DNA from: a virus
DNA: 23,705 bases
Direction: 5' to 3' (one strand)
Virus record (IMG/VR): IMGVR_UViG_3300031800_000588
Location: 1-23,705 of that record
Numbering within the stretch: position 1 is the first letter of the stretch; each line of letters begins with the position of its first letter. The translations under genes and the position numbers were made by a program. Shown piece after piece: positions 1 through 6,464 of this stretch. The notes under the pieces are model-generated. The model was not told the origin of the DNA and ran no database searches. It worked only from the letters and a program-made list of their open reading frames with translations.

Positions 1-368
1 CTGTTTTTTTCGAAGCTTAACAACATGGTTTCTCCATTATTTGAAATATAAGCAGAATTTTTGAGTATTTTTTCAAGTTCTATGTTGTATTGTTTTTCGT
101 CCGCAGCTAAAGAGACGAACTTATCCGATTCACCCGTTTTCCTTAAAATTAAATGAACTTTCCTAACGCCATTCAAACGTGAGATTCCCGTTAGAAATAT
201 GCTAGGCCGTAAAATCTCTGCTACTGGCGGTAAAGTGGGTGTCGGCTTTTCCGCTGTTAACTCGAAAGCGTTTCTTCCTATTATTCCGCTGTAGATATTA
301 GTCTCCTGCCCTATAACAGAAGAGAACGCGCACATTAAAGTAATTAAACAAATTATGCGCAATTTCAT
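1..368 (-). CDS. Secreted protein, 3' part missing (window edge)
   Basis: The frame opens at an ATG complementary to 366-368 and stays open to the window edge, so only about 122 N-terminal residues are visible. Residues 1-20 form a classical signal peptide: MKLR, then a hydrophobic run, then a small-residue site before GQE. The mature part starts with IYSGIIGRNAF, then a proline-rich linker (KPTPTLPP), then a compact domain beginning SIFLTGISRLNG and ending with NNGETMLLSFEKN. This layout (GRNxF, proline-rich linker, 'LTGI' beta domain) recalls small exported proteins of Verrucomicrobia and Lentisphaerae, some near secretion genes. That resemblance is from memory and weak. No Shine-Dalgarno sequence is obvious. 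It is the most downstream gene of the leftward cluster, 10 nt after the next gene. Function unknown; it may derive from the host. Confidence 0.6.
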   Translation of the reverse strand, partial: MKLRIICLITLMCAFSSVIGQETNIYSGIIGRNAFELTAEKPTPTLPPVAEILRPSIFLTGISRLNGVRKVHLILRKTGESDKFVSLAADEKQYNIELEKILKNSAYISNNGETMLLSFEKN

Positions 369-378
369 TTAAGGAAAA

Positions 379-612
379 TTATTCGGCTACATGTTCCGTA
401 GTGTCCGTGACTCCGTCCTTATCGTAAAGTCTCTCGTTCGTTACGGTGGTCAGAAGGACTGTGCCTGTGTCACCTACTTCTGTTCCTGCCAAATTAACGA
501 CTTCGGCAACAGTGTAGGTAACGGTATCTTCACCAGTAACGCTGTCGACGTCTACGTCTTTCCAAGATCCTTCGGCTGCGTGAATTCTATAAACTTCGTT
601 TACTATTGCCAT
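379..612 (-). CDS. Small acidic protein of unknown function
   Basis: A 77-residue acidic protein starting MAIVNEVYRIHAAEGSWKD. It has many Val, Thr, Asp and Glu residues, no signal peptide, no membrane segment and no cysteines. The Thr/Val-rich middle (about residues 24-56) suggests a small beta-rich fold. The start is well supported: a good ribosome site (CTTAGGAGT, complement of 621-629) lies 8 nt before the ATG, and an AAAGTGTAAT promoter-like motif sits 21 nt upstream. A plus-strand frame over the same DNA has neither signal and looks like a shadow. The dedicated promoter and ribosome site, unlike its neighbours, suggest relatively strong expression. I do not recognise the family. Confidence 0.6.
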   Translation of the reverse strand: MAIVNEVYRIHAAEGSWKDVDVDSVTGEDTVTYTVAEVVNLAGTEVGDTGTVLLTTVTNERLYDKDGVTDTTEHVAE

Positions 613-624
613 TATTCTATACTC

Positions 625-1071
625 CTAAGTTTTATTACACTTTAATTCGCTCAAAAGATTGTTTATAAATTCGCTATGTAATCCCTCATGAACTTCTCCG
701 TGGCAGTTGTTGCATACCAAGATGGTCTTATCGGCTTCTTTTGCCAACTCTTCAAAAGAGGCACCTTTCCTCTCCGATATCCCAAAAGATTTTTCTGTTT
801 CGACTAAGTGATGGAAAGCGAGGGAAGTCTGACACTTGTCATAACCACATCCCGGTATGCAGCATTTTCCTCCTTTATACTCCACTAAACGCTCTTTTGT
901 TGTTCTTTGTCTTTTTTGTTGGGCTTCCCTATGAGCTTCATTTCGCTGAGGATCAAGTCTTCTGTTAATAGTCCATCTTGAGACTCCAATATTTTTTGCT
1001 ATTTTCCTGTAAGACATCCCCTCTTCGCGGAGACGTTTAGCTTTTTCCTCGTCGAAAATGGCCTTTTTCAT
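625..1071 (-). CDS. HNH endonuclease with N-terminal helix-turn-helix
   Basis: A 148-residue protein with two parts. Residues about 8-40 form a resolvase-like helix-turn-helix (EEGMSYRKIAKNIGVSRWTI), a typical DNA-recognition element. Residues 70-130 form a zinc-stabilised HNH nuclease: the CCIPGC cluster (C70/C71, C75), FHH at 86-88 containing the likely catalytic histidine, and CNNCHGEVH (C120, C123, H124, H128). Such small HNH proteins in phages are usually free-standing homing endonucleases, or less often packaging-associated nickases. This copy is far from the terminase and lies in the leftward accessory cluster, so a homing or mobile role fits better. Its ATG overlaps the stop codon of the upstream gene (ATGA), which suggests translational coupling. 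Confidence 0.8.
   Translation of the reverse strand: MKKAIFDEEKAKRLREEGMSYRKIAKNIGVSRWTINRRLDPQRNEAHREAQQKRQRTTKERLVEYKGGKCCIPGCGYDKCQTSLAFHHLVETEKSFGISERKGASFEELAKEADKTILVCNNCHGEVHEGLHSEFINNLLSELKCNKT
634..643 (-). promoter_or_regulatory. Candidate promoter AAAGTGTAAT (minus strand)
   Basis: The complement reads AAAGTGTAAT, 21 nt before the start codon of the small acidic protein gene. It lies inside the 3' end of the upstream HNH gene, so it would give that downstream gene its own transcript. The same motif recurs before several other transcription units here. Confidence 0.45.
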
Positions 1072-1385
1072 CTGATTATTTTTCTATGCTCCGGAAAAAC
1101 CCATCCTTTTGGCCTAGCGTGCCAATGAAGATGATCCAGAATCTCACGTTGTACTTTATCGATGTAGTATTCAAAATTTAAACCCTCTTCCGCCATAAAT
1201 TTCCCTATCGCAACTCTTCTGAGAGATTTTTCCATTTCAAAAGAGTCTTTTTCAGAGATGTCCATGGCATGTTTCTTCCAAACTGCCATTGGAAGAAGGC
1301 AATTCATGCAATCCATAATTATCCACCTAGGGTCGGAATCGTCGTAGGTATGGATAATTGTCTTAAGCTCACAAAGTGGGCACAT
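1068..1385 (-). CDS. Small HIT-like zinc-binding protein (tentative)
   Basis: 105 residues. The N-terminus is a possible zinc site: MCPLC (C2, C5) and DCMNC (C26, C29). Near the C-terminus HLHWHAR (residues 85-91) matches the H-x-H-x-H-x-x pattern of histidine-triad (HIT) nucleotide hydrolases and transferases, and the spacing from the Cys pairs is like that of short HIT relatives. If so, it would bind a nucleotide or nucleotide-linked substrate; no substrate can be read from the sequence. The call rests on these short motifs only. The stop codon overlaps the ATG of the HNH gene by 4 nt. The upstream region is very AT-rich, with a weak promoter-like AAAGTGCTAA about 40 nt before the start. 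An unrelated zinc protein is the main alternative. Confidence 0.45.
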   Translation of the reverse strand: MCPLCELKTIIHTYDDSDPRWIIMDCMNCLLPMAVWKKHAMDISEKDSFEMEKSLRRVAIGKFMAEEGLNFEYYIDKVQREILDHLHWHARPKGWVFPEHRKIIR

Positions 1386-1488
1386 ATTTCAGTCTAAATA
1401 GTTTATATATGTATTATTTTTACTTTTTAGCACTTTCACGTACTCTACTTTTAAGGTCGTGGCGTCTATGAACGCACAAATAACGTTA

Positions 1489-1923
1489 TTAGAATATTCC
1501 TTCACTTTTTTTTGTTACTTTCTTATGGTCTGATATTTGTTTTTGCTGTTCCTCGAATCCGATGTCTGAGCCCTTCTTGAGGTATTCCACGCTTCCATTT
1601 AGATTTAATTTTTTTTCAATTGTAAGGCGTTTTAACTGCTCGTTTGGTACTACCATTTTAGTTTTTCTATCGGTCATGTAAAAAATAGTTCGGCGAAGAC
1701 CCACTCGGACTACGCGGGCTTGTCTTCCCGAGATATAGATTATATCATCATTTTCTATGTCTTTTCCACAAAAAATCACTAATCCTTGCATAAAGTTATG
1801 CAAAGTTTCCTTAAAAAGCATAGCAGCGAAAGCGACGACAACAAACCACCCATAAGTACCTATTACTTGCTCTATGGCTTCCCTAGACTCCGATTCTGGT
1901 CCTATTAACTGAGCTATCATCAT
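1489..1923 (-). CDS. Miniature MscS-like membrane protein
   Basis: 144 residues. One hydrophobic helix (about residues 23-38, WFVVVAFAAMLF) is followed by an amphipathic stretch (ETLHNFMQGLVIF) and a small beta domain (residues about 50-104) with GKDIENDDIIYISGRQARV and MVVPNEQLKRL. This copies the order of the pore helix and beta domain of MscS mechanosensitive channels, including the 'IPN'-type motif, here VPN at 92-94. E. coli MscS has 286 residues and three membrane helices; here the first two helices and the C-terminal alpha/beta cage are missing, replaced by a short charged tail. A reduced channel acting during lysis or osmotic stress is possible. Two consecutive ATG codons begin the frame. 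An AAAAGTGTAAA motif lies 9 nt upstream. Confidence 0.65.
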   Translation of the reverse strand: MMIAQLIGPESESREAIEQVIGTYGWFVVVAFAAMLFKETLHNFMQGLVIFCGKDIENDDIIYISGRQARVVRVGLRRTIFYMTDRKTKMVVPNEQLKRLTIEKKLNLNGSVEYLKKGSDIGFEEQQKQISDHKKVTKKSEGIF

Positions 1924-1932
1924 TTTATTTTA

Positions 1933-1942
1933 TTTACACTTT
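1933..1942 (-). promoter_or_regulatory. Candidate promoter AAAGTGTAAA (minus strand)
   Basis: The complement of this site reads AAAGTGTAAA and ends 9 nt before the ATG of the MscS-like gene. It forms the leftward half of a compact 50-bp divergent control region (1924-1973) between the leftward accessory cluster and the rightward glycosyltransferase operon. If this is a -10-type element, the transcript leader would be only a few bases long. Confidence 0.45.
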
Positions 1943-1953
1943 TGAGAGTTTTT

Positions 1954-1963
1954 AAAGTATAAT
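1954..1963 (+). promoter_or_regulatory. Candidate promoter AAAGTATAAT (plus strand)
   Basis: AAAGTATAAT ends 10 nt before the ATG of the first glycosyltransferase gene. It is the rightward partner of the divergent motif at 1933-1942. It also contains a TATAAT hexamer, so a host sigma-70-type -10 box is an alternative reading, but no good -35 hexamer is visible. Confidence 0.45.
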
Positions 1964-1973
1964 TCTTTAGAGA

Positions 1974-2759
1974 ATGGAAGATTATAAGATATACTGTGTC
2001 AACTTGGAGAAGGAGGTCTCTAGAAGAAAAAGAGCAGAGACCTTACTAAAAAGAGACGGATTACTCGAAAAGACGAAATTCTTCAAAGCAATAAATAAGG
2101 ATGACGTTAATGAAGAGTTTTTAAGGAGCAACGGTTTTAAAATCTTCGAGCACAATTATGAACCGTCACTAGAGAGGTCTTGGTTTAGTAGAGGCGTGAA
2201 TGTGGGGGAGATAGGCTGTGCAACCAGTCATTATTTTTGTTGGTTGGACTTTTATCATTCTCCTCTCGACTACGCTGTGTTTATGGAGGACGACAACTTT
2301 TGGCAACCAGAAGGCAGGCTTAAAAACGAAATAGAGGAATTCATAAAGTTCCACAAAAACAACAAGTCAGTCGACATGATTTACTTTGGAAGAACTAGGC
2401 CGAATCACGCCAAAGAGGAGCATATTAAAGAGGAGGAGTTTTCAGAAAAGTATCTTATAGCCAACTACTCATATAATACCCATTGTTATTTATTGACTAA
2501 ATTTGGAGTCAAAAAAATATTGGGCCAAAAGCCGATGGAGAATATAATGGCTCTTGACGAAATGTTATGCTCGATGTTCATCGATAATCATCCCCATAAA
2601 AAAATAAACGAAACCTTCAATTCAAATCTCAAAGTCTTGGCCATAAAAAACGATGAAGAAAATAAGGATGATCAAAAATATCTGGGTTTCTGTTTTCAAG
2701 TGATGGACGATGGAATGAGCACGACCGACATAACAAACAGCGAAGTTTATGAAGCTTAG
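1974..2759 (+). CDS. GT25 glycosyltransferase, collagen galactosyltransferase-like
   Basis: 261 residues, a single glycosyltransferase family 25 domain. Visible motifs: an N-terminal IYCVNLEKEVSRRKR strand-helix, GEIGCATSHYFCW (78-90), the metal-binding FMEDDNFW with acidic triad E105-D106-D107, YSYNTHCYLL (165-174), and DE at 195-196 before a conserved MF. The same order (GEIGC-SHY-W, FEDD, YSYW-AYV, DE-P-MF, then a Ser/Thr-rich tail) occurs in animal procollagen galactosyltransferases (COLGALT1/2); bacterial LPS galactosyltransferases are the other GT25 branch. Likely reaction: sugar transfer from a UDP-sugar. The acceptor is inferred to be the phage's own lysine-rich collagen-like fibre; host LPS is the main alternative. 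No signal peptide, so cytoplasmic. It overlaps the next gene by 11 nt and heads a three-gene operon. Confidence 0.82.
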   Translation: MEDYKIYCVNLEKEVSRRKRAETLLKRDGLLEKTKFFKAINKDDVNEEFLRSNGFKIFEHNYEPSLERSWFSRGVNVGEIGCATSHYFCWLDFYHSPLDYAVFMEDDNFWQPEGRLKNEIEEFIKFHKNNKSVDMIYFGRTRPNHAKEEHIKEEEFSEKYLIANYSYNTHCYLLTKFGVKKILGQKPMENIMALDEMLCSMFIDNHPHKKINETFNSNLKVLAIKNDEENKDDQKYLGFCFQVMDDGMSTTDITNSEVYEA

Positions 2760-3555
2760 GGTATACTGGATAAATCTAAAAGAGGAGGCCCTAAAGAGGG
2801 AAAGGATGACTAGGCTCCTCGAGGAAGAAGGGCTATCCGACATCTCTTCGCTATTCGACGGGATTCACTACAACGAGATAAACAAAAAATTTCTCGAAGA
2901 AAATGATTTGAAGGTTTTCGACGAGTGGGTAATCAAGGATTGTGGAGTGTTCCATTACGAGAGAGGAGTCAGGTCAGGAGAAATAGGTTGCGGCGCAAGC
3001 CATTATTTTTGCTGGAAGGCTTTTTTCGAGTCTGGCGCGAAGTATGGATTATTTTTCGAAGATGATTCTTATTGGGAAGAAACGGGAATTATAAAAAAAG
3101 CAGTTGATGATTTTATGTCTTTCAATAAAGAGTACAAGGCCGACCTGTTTTATCTATCGAGGATAATTCCCCAATTAGACAACGCAGAAGGAACACTGAG
3201 TCCGGAAGACGCAAAAGAAGAAATAGTTACAAGAGACATGGACTACAACTATGTTATACCAACCTACTCATACAATCTAAATGCCTACGTCCTATCTAGA
3301 CGGGGGGTAAAAAAGATATTGGAACAAAAGCCAAACCGCAGTATAATGACACCAGACGAAATAATCCCAGCAATGTACTTCAAAAACATGCATAAAAGAC
3401 ACCCCAACATTGCGAAAAGATTTAAGCCAAACTTAAAAGCGTTGGCTTTGGATGGGCCTGTTTTGGATGGAAGATTTATTGGGGTATGCGCGCAAGAGCA
3501 CCACGGAGAAATGACACCATCAACAGTTGACAGATCGGAAGAATATGTTGGATAG
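2749..3555 (+). CDS. GT25 glycosyltransferase, collagen galactosyltransferase-like (second copy)
   Basis: 268 residues, a paralogue of the preceding gene with the same motif order: VYWINLKEEALKRERM, GEIGCGASHYFCW (77-89), LFFEDDSYW with E104-D105-D106, PTYSYNLNAYVLSRRGVKKIL (from 171), and PDEIIPAMY (202-210). The similarity to procollagen galactosyltransferases is slightly clearer than in the first copy, especially at YSY-AYV-S-GVKKIL and in the C-terminal tail with its Ser/Thr residues. The two copies may transfer different sugars or act on different sites; the sequence cannot decide. The ATG lies inside the end of the upstream gene (11-nt overlap), and the end of this gene overlaps the next start, also by 11 nt. 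The operon therefore looks translationally coupled. Confidence 0.82.
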   Translation: MKLRVYWINLKEEALKRERMTRLLEEEGLSDISSLFDGIHYNEINKKFLEENDLKVFDEWVIKDCGVFHYERGVRSGEIGCGASHYFCWKAFFESGAKYGLFFEDDSYWEETGIIKKAVDDFMSFNKEYKADLFYLSRIIPQLDNAEGTLSPEDAKEEIVTRDMDYNYVIPTYSYNLNAYVLSRRGVKKILEQKPNRSIMTPDEIIPAMYFKNMHKRHPNIAKRFKPNLKALALDGPVLDGRFIGVCAQEHHGEMTPSTVDRSEEYVG

Positions 3556-5722
3556 AATATACATAATAACGAACAAAAGAGAAGACGACGGAAGCCTGAA
3601 GGGCCTAGAGGAAAACATTTCGGAATTGGGCGTTAGCAAGGAAATAATAAGGCAAAAAGGGCTGGAGGGAGATATATTACCGGACGATCAACTAGAAATC
3701 ATGAAGAGCGTTTCGAGGAAAAATTGGAAGGAGCGCCTTACTGGAAGGGGACTGTTTAGGGGGGAAATTGCTTGCGCAGCAAATCATTTTGGTTGCTGGA
3801 AAAACATCATAGAAAATGAGATTGGCACTTCATTAATAATAGAAGACGATGTTATTATAAACAGGCCGAAAACCTTCAAAAAAGAATTGGAGAGGATATT
3901 CTCTGACCTGAACAAAGTCAATTGGGATTTCTGTTCTTTAGGGAGAGAACTGATATCAGCAAACGAGCTACCAATGGTAATAAAAGTGGATGACTCAACA
4001 TTAGAATCGTCAGAAGTATTAGTTCAACTGAAGGAGTCGAAAGGAGCTTATTGTTATTTAATAAATTTAGAAGGAGCGAAGAAGCTTGCAAACACAAAGT
4101 TTGCCAAGGAAATGTTTCCCGTGGATGAATACATAAATGTTATCTCTGGAGTCTCAGGAGATGAGGATCTCGACAAAGAGTACGAGCAGCATAGAATGAC
4201 ATCTTACGCTACCAAGTGGGACAACTGCTTCTTTGATCACGACGAAAAAGTAAACTCCTTAAGGTCCATAACAAGCTCGGGAACAGCTAACATAAAAAGA
4301 GACACAAAAATTAAATTCTACACAGTAGCCACCAGAGAACACGACGGGTTGACAAGGCTGATTCACAGCGCTGAATATTATGGGATAGATTTGAAGGTCC
4401 TAGGATTGAACCAAGACTGGACTGATGGAGATTTTGGTAGACTGGTTGACCCCGGAGGAGGGCAAAAAATAAACATACTAAAAAGGGAGTTAGGGAACTT
4501 GGACGATAATGATCTCTTATTTTTTGTGGATGGCTATGATATGGTTTTCATGTCAGGCCCGGAGGAGATAGAGGAGAAGTTCGAAACATTCAATAGCAAA
4601 GTAGTTTTCGGAGCGGAGAAAAGTTGTTGGCCAGACATGGGCCTGTACGATTCATTTCCCAAAATACAGGGAAGTGATTATAGATTTTTAAACTCAGGAA
4701 ATTTTATGGGGTACGTTGGAGAACTTAAAAGGATTACGGAAAAGAGCCTTTTAGACTCTGACGACGATCAGCTATATTACCAAAAGGAATTTCTAAGTGG
4801 GGATTTTAGTATGAAGTTGGATTATAGGGCTAAAATATTCCAATGCATAGCTTTCTGTTTTGAGGACGAAGATAAACATACGGAGCTTAAAATAGAGAAC
4901 GATAGATTAAAAAACAAAATCCACGGAACATATCCTTGCACGCTTCATGGTAATGGAAGCAAGGAAATGAAAATAGTTCATAATTGGTTCTGTAACTACA
5001 TAGGGGGAAAAAGATACAGGGGGAAGGCCACCATGAATGGTCAGAAAAATATCTTCAATGGTATGCCCTCTGTTTTCATTTCTGTTTTTATGGAAAAAGG
5101 GGGGGATTCTGTGGAAATTTTGGAAGGAGTATCAGATTTATCTTTTCCTAAGGAAAACACTATATTATCAATATCTTACGATGAATCTAAAATAAATTTT
5201 TCAACCAGCCCCAAAATTGAAGAAGCGCTATCTAAATATAAGAAAGTTTACATAAAGAGAGTCAAAGAAGAGAACGGCCCTCAAAATAGAGACTTGGCTT
5301 TAGGATTCGCTGATTCTCTAGATGTAGACTATTACTTTTACATAGATAACCACTTCAAAATCAAGAGAGCGGACATTTTAGAGAATTTAGTTTTCGTTGA
5401 CAGAAAACTAATAGCTCCACTGGGAGTGTCAGGAGACCATTCCAATTATTGGGGAGAAATAGACGAAAACGGATTTTACAAACAATCTCCAGATTACCTC
5501 GATATAATCCGAAGAGATAAAATAGGAATTTGGGATGGGCCTTACATTTTCGCGGCTTATCTAATCAAAAAGTCTGCAATACCCCAAATGAAGGGAGCGT
5601 ATTCGGAGAATTATGATTCAGGCAGGGGGTCAGACATGGCTTTTTGCTCGAACGCATTAGACAGAGGGATAATGCCATGCGTCGACAATAGGCATGTTTA
5701 TGGCGAAACTACATCATTTTAG
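3545..5722 (+). CDS. GT25 domain fused to LH3/PLOD-type glycosyltransferase and accessory domains
   Basis: 725 residues from the ATG at 3545 (GGAAG ribosome site just upstream; a TTG at 3527 is also in frame). Residues 1-235 are a third GT25 domain (GEIACAANHFGCW, IIEDDV with E100-D101-D102). Residues about 256-485 match the glycosyltransferase domain of lysyl hydroxylase 3: FYTVATREHDG, GGGQK (304-308), the metal-binding FFVDGYD (D329, D332; LH3 has DSYD), WPD (362-364), RFLNSGNFMGY, the poly-Asp DSDDDQLYY (404-412) and HGNG (468-471). Residues about 508-723 match the accessory domain: KLIAPLGVS, NYWGEID, GIWDGPY, GSDMAFC, NRHVYG. The animal enzyme's C-terminal Fe(II)/2-oxoglutarate hydroxylase domain is absent. 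LH3 and Mimivirus L230 add glucose to (galactosyl)hydroxylysine in collagen. Catalytic acids are intact, so I infer activity on a collagen-like acceptor. The gene converges on the next one with a 14-nt overlap. Confidence 0.85.
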   Translation: MLDRIYIITNKREDDGSLKGLEENISELGVSKEIIRQKGLEGDILPDDQLEIMKSVSRKNWKERLTGRGLFRGEIACAANHFGCWKNIIENEIGTSLIIEDDVIINRPKTFKKELERIFSDLNKVNWDFCSLGRELISANELPMVIKVDDSTLESSEVLVQLKESKGAYCYLINLEGAKKLANTKFAKEMFPVDEYINVISGVSGDEDLDKEYEQHRMTSYATKWDNCFFDHDEKVNSLRSITSSGTANIKRDTKIKFYTVATREHDGLTRLIHSAEYYGIDLKVLGLNQDWTDGDFGRLVDPGGGQKINILKRELGNLDDNDLLFFVDGYDMVFMSGPEEIEEKFETFNSKVVFGAEKSCWPDMGLYDSFPKIQGSDYRFLNSGNFMGYVGELKRITEKSLLDSDDDQLYYQKEFLSGDFSMKLDYRAKIFQCIAFCFEDEDKHTELKIENDRLKNKIHGTYPCTLHGNGSKEMKIVHNWFCNYIGGKRYRGKATMNGQKNIFNGMPSVFISVFMEKGGDSVEILEGVSDLSFPKENTILSISYDESKINFSTSPKIEEALSKYKKVYIKRVKEENGPQNRDLALGFADSLDVDYYFYIDNHFKIKRADILENLVFVDRKLIAPLGVSGDHSNYWGEIDENGFYKQSPDYLDIIRRDKIGIWDGPYIFAAYLIKKSAIPQMKGAYSENYDSGRGSDMAFCSNALDRGIMPCVDNRHVYGETTSF

Positions 5723-5984
5723 TCAAAAAATCAGCTAGTACCCTAGAAAATTTTCCTACTTCTTTTTCGGTTTTATCCCAAAAGAAAGCGTGAGTTATCT
5801 CCTCTATCGCCACTTGATACATCCTTTTGGTGGGCAAGTGTGGGTCCACGTATATTTTGGCTTTTTTGTACAGTTCTGGATTAAAACAAAGACCATCTGC
5901 GCGATGTGTTTTATGGGGTTTTCGAAAGAAAAAGTGGAACTGCTGCTCCTTGCCGTTTTTGAAAATATAATCTGGTTTCGCCAT
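5709..5984 (-). CDS. Small protein with a degenerate zinc-peptidase-like motif
   Basis: 91 residues starting MAKPDYIFKNGKEQQFHFFF. The best clue is the C-terminal half, VAIEEITHAFFWDKTEKEVGKF followed by SRVLADFL. This resembles a family of short phage proteins with an 'HExLHA-DW--EE-V---A-DI-R-L' pattern, thought to be small metal-binding proteins. Here the first histidine of HExxH is replaced by glutamate (EEITH), so classical zinc-peptidase chemistry is doubtful. The family link is from memory and low in confidence. It is the only minus-strand gene between the glycosyltransferase operon and the sigma operon. Its 3' end overlaps the large glycosyltransferase gene by 14 nt tail to tail. No ribosome site is apparent. 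Confidence 0.55.
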   Translation of the reverse strand: MAKPDYIFKNGKEQQFHFFFRKPHKTHRADGLCFNPELYKKAKIYVDPHLPTKRMYQVAIEEITHAFFWDKTEKEVGKFSRVLADFLTKMM

Positions 5985-6039
5985 GTCATATATTTTTACA
6001 TCTAAAAAGTAAAGTTTGACTATAATTTTTCAAATAAAA

Positions 6040-6049
6040 AAAGTATAAT
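6040..6049 (+). promoter_or_regulatory. Candidate promoter AAAGTATAAT (plus strand)
   Basis: AAAGTATAAT identical to the site at 1954-1963, followed at once by AGTGTAAGAT, a second half-match. It lies 31 nt before the zinc ribbon gene and would drive the zinc ribbon/sigma/terminase transcript. Confidence 0.45.
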
Positions 6050-6080
6050 AGTGTAAGATTAAAAGAGATTAATCTTTGAT

Positions 6081-6464
6081 ATGAATATTTATTGTCCAAA
6101 TTGCGGTCAACTTCACAGTTTCTCCTCCCAAAAGCCCAATTTTTGCATCGATTGCGGAACAGGCATGACTACGAAGGCGAGTTCGATAAAACAATCCAAC
6201 TTGGAGGTTGAGGAAGATGTAGGCGACGAAAGTGAAATCATAGCCACCAAGCAGGATGTTATTCCTCTTTTGGAAAACCTACAAATAGAGATGACTGGCG
6301 GCTACAGAAAAACTCTCAAACTTGGCGATATAGCTAGGGGAGGAGAAAGAGCAAAGAGCGAGCCTTCGCCTAAAGCCAAAAGAATATCCAAGAAAAAATT
6401 CCTAGAGGACTTCAAGAGAGAAGCTGGATCAGTAAGAGAAAAATATGATGGTCAGCAAACCTGA
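6081..6464 (+). CDS. Zinc ribbon protein upstream of the sigma factor
   Basis: 127 residues. The N-terminus is a compact zinc ribbon, YCPNCGQLH and FCIDCGTGM, with ligands C5, C8, C22 and C25. The remainder is acidic (residues 41-53) and then strongly basic (residues about 75-120, rich in Lys and Arg) with no further recognisable domain. Zinc ribbons of this kind are common in transcription factors and ribosome- or polymerase-binding proteins. The gene overlaps the sigma-like gene by 20 nt and shares its transcript, so a role as sigma partner or transcription accessory factor is plausible but is inference from context. The candidate promoter is at 6040-6049. Confidence 0.7.
   Translation: MNIYCPNCGQLHSFSSQKPNFCIDCGTGMTTKASSIKQSNLEVEEDVGDESEIIATKQDVIPLLENLQIEMTGGYRKTLKLGDIARGGERAKSEPSPKAKRISKKKFLEDFKREAGSVREKYDGQQT

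Noticed and set aside
391-645. Plus-strand frame opposite the small acidic protein
   Set aside because: No ribosome site; Cys/Tyr-rich composition typical of a shadow frame. The minus-strand gene has both ribosome site and promoter-like motif.
3527-3544. TTG start for the GT25-LH3 fusion
   Set aside because: The ATG at 3545 has a GGAAG ribosome site and an 11-nt overlap identical to that of the preceding gene pair, and it begins exactly at the conserved first GT25 strand.
1974-5722. Eukaryotic or giant-virus origin for the contig, suggested by the PLOD/COLGALT-like genes
   Set aside because: The large terminase, HK97-type capsid, portal and tail genes on the same sequence, plus bacterial ribosome sites and a rho-independent terminator, show a bacterial phage.
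6011-6030. TTGAC and TATAAT hexamers as a host sigma-70 promoter
   Set aside because: The two hexamers are almost adjacent instead of about 17 bp apart, so they cannot act as a -35/-10 pair.
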